Positions 4,992-6,437 of a DNA stretch of 6,437 bases are shown one piece after another. Location of the stretch: the NCBI GenBank assembly GCA_020851855.1, contig JADZBY010000163.1, positions 1-6,437 on the forward strand. The letters are read 5' to 3'. Source of the DNA: Anaerolineae bacterium (GTDB lineage Bacteria; Chloroflexota; Anaerolineae; Aggregatilineales; UBA2796). Position 1 is the first letter of the stretch; the number at the start of each line of letters is the position of its first letter. A program made the translations under genes and the position numbers. The notes under the pieces are model-generated. The model had not been told where the DNA came from and did not search any database. It worked only from the letters and a program-made list of their open reading frames with translations.

Positions 4992-5420
4992 CCAGAAGGC
5001 GATCACGTTCGCCGCGTCGAGCAGGACCAGGCGCGGGTACGGCTCGCCGGGCAGGACGCGCACAAAAACGTGCCCGTCCAGACAGCCCTGCCGCGCCATG
5101 CGGGCCAGGAGCCGCGCGCTGCCGGCCTGCGCCCACGCCTCACGCAGCCAGCGCTCGGCGTCCGTCTCCGCCGCGAGGTCCAGTTCGATGCCGGGGAAGT
5201 CCGGCGCGAGAAAGGCAACCGTGCGGTCTACGGTCTGGCGCACCAGGTTGATCACGACGTTGTCATCCGGCTCGCCGGGCCGCGTCAGGCGGCAGCGGCG
5301 GTGCTCGCCGCGGTAATAGCGCCATGCCAGGGTATGCGTCTCGCGGCGGCTGCGCAGTTCATCCTCGGCGGCCTGCCGCAGGGCGCGGTCGTCCGGGCGG
5401 TAGTCAAGGGCAGGGGGCAT
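4989..5420 (-). CDS. Portal protein, N-terminal segment before the amber codon
   Basis: 143 residues, starting MPPALDYRPDDRALRQAAED. Residues 24-42 (SRRETHTLAWRYYRGEHRR) match the 'r...y..yY.G.h' opening of portals. DDNVVINLVRQTVDRTVAFL (52-71) is the 'nlv..ivd..v.yl.g' element. Next comes EAWAQAGSARLLARMARQGC (93-112), the helix pair before the wing, then GHVFVRVLPGEPYPRLVLLD (115-134) and ANVIAFW. It stops abruptly in mid-domain at TAG 4991-4989, so alone it is a fragment. The start overlaps the end of the upstream membrane-protein gene by 17 nt, with GGAG about 10 nt before the ATG, consistent with coupled translation. Confidence 0.75.
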   Translation of the reverse strand: MPPALDYRPDDRALRQAAEDELRSRRETHTLAWRYYRGEHRRCRLTRPGEPDDNVVINLVRQTVDRTVAFLAPDFPGIELDLAAETDAERWLREAWAQAGSARLLARMARQGCLDGHVFVRVLPGEPYPRLVLLDAANVIAFW

Positions 5421-5787
5421 GATCGAGATTCTCCACGCTCAGGTTTTCCACGAAGCTCAGAATGGCCCGCTGCTGGTCGAGCAGCGACTTGGCGACGCCT
5501 TCCATGTCGGCGCGCTGCTGCTGGAGCATGAGCATCTGCTGCGCGGCGATGACCTTCAGCTCGACCAGCGTATCGCGCATCATGACAAGCACGGCGTTCC
5601 GCTCTTTTTCCGTCTCGCCGCGCGCCTTGTCCAGCGCATCCTGGCGGCGCATCCGGCTCGGCCAGTATTCGTCGGTCAGCCACGGCCACACCTTGCGCCA
5701 GATGAACAGCCCGATGCCAATCGCCGCCAGCACCGAGAAGCTCACCTGCGCCGGGTCCAGCCGCGCCAGCCACGCCTCAATGTCCAT
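5404..5787 (-). CDS. Small single-pass membrane protein with coiled coil, unknown function
   Basis: 127 residues from ATG 5787-5785, preceded by AAAGGGG at about 7 nt. An in-frame GTG at 5805, with TGAGG upstream, would add six residues and cannot be excluded. After MDIEAWLARLDPAQVSFSV comes one hydrophobic segment (about 14-37, LAAIGIGLFIWRKVWPWL). Then follows a long, charged, Met/Gln-rich helix (about 46-115) predicted as coiled coil, and a short tail. This layout (short N-terminus, one membrane span, coiled-coil body) recalls holin/XhlA-like or membrane-anchored phage proteins, but no diagnostic motif is present. It is the first gene of the operon and overlaps the portal start, occupying the place where a terminase gene is often found. 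Confidence 0.65.
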   Translation of the reverse strand: MDIEAWLARLDPAQVSFSVLAAIGIGLFIWRKVWPWLTDEYWPSRMRRQDALDKARGETEKERNAVLVMMRDTLVELKVIAAQQMLMLQQQRADMEGVAKSLLDQQRAILSFVENLSVENLDHAPCP

Positions 5788-5828
5788 CCGGCACCCCTTT
5801 CCCACCTCTAGTACCTCAGAGAAAAGAA

Positions 5829-5920
5829 CCCCCTAACCCTGCCCTTCCCCCCATAAGAGAGGGGAAGGGGAAAACCCGGCTCTCTTCGCCCCTCCCTCTT
5901 CATGGGGGAGAGGAACGACC
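5829..5920. repeat. CCCTAACCC/CCCTTCCCC hairpin repeat
   Basis: CCCTTCCCC (5842-5850) pairs perfectly with GGGGAAGGG (5861-5869) around a 10-nt loop. A second, weaker C-rich/G-rich pair follows (CCCCTCCC with GGGGGAGAGG, 5889-5913). It resembles the CCTCACCCC family in composition but is more diverged. It lies between the terminator and the first phage gene, in that gene's probable leader. Confidence 0.65.
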
Positions 5921-5951
5921 CGGAATCCTCGTCAAGTTGATGTACTACCTC

Positions 5952-5993
5952 ACAAACGCAAAGCGCCCGATCCAACGTGTATGGATCGGGCGC
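5952..5993 (-). terminator. Strong intrinsic terminator, minus strand
   Basis: GCGCCCGATCCA (5963-5974) and TGGATCGGGCGC (5982-5993) form a perfect 12-bp stem with a 7-nt loop. On the minus strand it is followed by TTTGCGTTTGT, moderately T-rich. On the plus strand the following CTCATTCCCG is poor in T, so the minus strand is favoured. It sits about 85 nt after the promoter start point and about 165 nt before the first phage gene. Confidence 0.8.
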
Positions 5994-6077
5994 CTCATTC
6001 CCGTCCGGGTGCGGGGCCGGGAAAAGCTAGACTTCCCCCGACAGGCCGCGCCCTGAAGAGCCGTATGCGTTTCAGAT
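5952..6077 (-). ncRNA. Candidate small RNA or terminated leader, about 125 nt
   Basis: It is bounded by the promoter at 6084-6112 (expected start near 6077) and the terminator at 5963-5993 with its T-rich tail to about 5952. Besides the terminator stem it holds a second hairpin, GGGGAAG-TCTAGC-TTTTCCC (about 6034-6015). It lacks the signature bases of SRP RNA, tRNA, or the riboswitches I can recall (TPP, cobalamin, fluoride, guanidine), and is too short and differently arranged for typical 6S RNA. It is either a stand-alone small RNA, or the prematurely terminated leader of the head operon, analogous to the phage lambda late promoter with its downstream terminator. Existence is inferred from the signals alone. 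Confidence 0.45.
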
Positions 6078-6083
6078 GTCGCC

Positions 6084-6112
6084 AGTTTAGCACAGATGTT
6101 CGGAAGCGTCAA
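6084..6112 (-). promoter_or_regulatory. Strong sigma70-type promoter, minus strand
   Basis: TTGACG (6112-6107) and TAAACT (6089-6084) are separated by exactly 17 bp (6106-6090), with a TGTGC just before the -10 box. Transcription should start near 6077. It points toward the phage gene block but first meets the terminator at 5963-5993. Confidence 0.7.
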
Positions 6113-6128
6113 GGGGGAATGTGGGGAA

Positions 6129-6239
6129 CCCTCACCCCCGGCCCCTCTCCCTCATGGAGAGGGGAGATCGGCGGGGTGGCGGGCGGTTTCCCCCTCTCTG
6201 CGCGGTACGCCGTGTGGAGAGGGGAGATCGGCGGGGTGC
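6129..6239. repeat. CCTCACCCC-family block with a 24-bp direct repeat at 60-bp period
   Basis: It opens CCCTCACCCCCGGCCCCTCT and then carries two CCCCTCTC...GAGAGGGG hairpins (6142-6164 and 6190-6224). The second has a loop with GCGGTACGCC, like the GGAGTACC loop of the units at 1517 and 3498. A 24-bp sequence beginning TGGAGAGGGGAGATCGGCGG occurs at 6155-6178 and identically at 6215-6238. It lies upstream of the minus-strand promoter and may insulate the two divergent transcripts. Confidence 0.75.
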
Positions 6240-6365
6240 AGAACACGGGCGCTGCGTTGTCCGCACTTTTCGCCTGCGCCCATTGTATGTGAGGGCCAAC
6301 CCAGCCCCGTATCGCCGTTTTTATCCTGATTTCATAACATCCTTACACCCGTTTTGGCGCATCCG

Positions 6366-6374
6366 TGCTACGAT
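6366..6374 (+). promoter_or_regulatory. Probable extended -10 promoter, plus strand
   Basis: TGCTACGAT is an extended -10 motif (TG, one base, TACGAT). There is no good -35 box at 16-18 bp; TTACAC at 6343-6348 is too far (20 bp). It would start transcription near 6381, giving a leader of about 33 nt before the GTG at 6414. The flanking 6312-6350 is unusually AT-rich for this window. Confidence 0.4.
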
Positions 6375-6413
6375 TTCACTGGACATCGCTGCTCCATGAA
6401 GGAGAACCCCAAC

Positions 6414-6437
6414 GTGCATCGTCTCACGTCGCGCATC
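6414..6437 (+). CDS. Start of a plus-strand gene, product unknown
   Basis: Only eight codons are in the window: GTG CAT CGT CTC ACG TCG CGC ATC. The GTG is chosen because AAGGAG (6399-6404) lies 9 nt upstream. An in-frame ATG at 6396 would give MKENPN ahead of this but has no ribosome-binding site. The gene points away from the phage operon and is probably not part of it. Nothing can be said about its function. Confidence 0.5.

Larger units (their letters stand above)
4107..5420 (-). pseudogene. Phage portal protein gene interrupted by one in-frame TAG
   Basis: Taken as one frame, the gene is 437 codons from ATG 5420-5418 to TAG 4109-4107, with a single internal TAG at codon 144 (4991-4989). 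The distance 5420 to 4913 is 169 codons exactly, so there is no frameshift. The portal forms the dodecameric ring at one capsid vertex through which DNA is packaged. The protein reads ...VIAFW-stop-GDDRERPLWYELHW..., with strong portal-like sequence on both sides. One base change from CAG (Gln), or from another one-step neighbour, would restore it. About 437 residues is reasonable for SPP1-type portals, if slightly short. I call it a pseudogene with reservations; sequencing error or suppression are alternatives. A cluster with an inactivated portal could not package DNA. Confidence 0.75.
5788..6413. other. Divergent non-coding region between the phage operon and the right-hand gene
   Basis: I find no convincing protein gene in these roughly 625 bp. 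From left to right they hold a CCCTTCCCC hairpin repeat, a strong minus-strand terminator, a strong minus-strand promoter (together a candidate small RNA), a CCTCACCCC-family block with a 24-bp direct repeat, and a probable plus-strand promoter. Bases 6240-6340 show no further structure. Confidence 0.6.

Noticed and set aside
4107..5420. Alternative genetic code with TAG as a sense codon
   Set aside because: Only one internal TAG occurs in about 5.8 kb of genes and the portal itself ends in TAG. A recoded phage would carry many in-frame TAGs.
5907..5935. Second TTGACG (5935-5930) as a minus-strand promoter after the terminator
   Set aside because: At 16-18 bp spacing the -10 position reads CTCTCC or similar, which is not a usable -10 box.
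5952..6077. tRNA, SRP RNA, 6S RNA or a known riboswitch
   Set aside because: No T-loop GGTTCGA, no SRP GGTCAGG/GGAAGCAG core, too short for 6S RNA, and no match to riboswitch core sequences I can recall.

Overview
The window is GC-rich and carries a compact block of phage virion genes, all on the minus strand, read from about 5787 down past the left edge. The order is: small membrane/coiled-coil protein, portal, scaffold, major capsid protein, a glycosyltransferase-like protein, head-tail adaptor, tail-tube-like protein, and the start of a probable minor tail/hub protein. The capsid protein is recognised with confidence; the others rest on motifs, length and gene order. No terminase, integrase, tRNA or CRISPR array is visible, so this is part of a head-tail module and not a whole prophage.

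The spaces between genes hold short dispersed repeats of a kind usually seen in bacterial chromosomes. There are three families: CCTCACCCC...GGGGTGAGG hairpin units; GTAGGG(G/A)CG units ending in a perfect palindrome; and a multi-hairpin unit of about 100-150 bp. Such repeats are common in Chloroflexota, so a Chloroflexota host is my best guess, from recall and not from a search. They suggest a long-resident prophage, a gene-transfer-agent-like remnant, or a domesticated phage module. Several repeats abut stop codons. One has fused a 72-residue tail onto the glycosyltransferase-like protein, and another supplies the portal stop codon.

The portal gene has one in-frame TAG (4989-4991) between two halves that otherwise read as one 437-codon frame. 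Its neighbours are intact, so it is a recent nonsense mutation, a sequence error, or a readthrough site.

To the right, 5788-6413 has no recognisable gene. It holds a strong minus-strand sigma70-type promoter (TTGACG, 17 bp, TAAACT; 6084-6112) followed about 85 nt later by a strong intrinsic terminator (5963-5993). This could be a small RNA gene of about 125 nt, or a phage-late-style leader that must be antiterminated before the head genes are expressed. At the far right a plus-strand gene begins (GTG at 6414, preceded by AAGGAG), diverging from the phage operon; it may mark the edge of the phage region.
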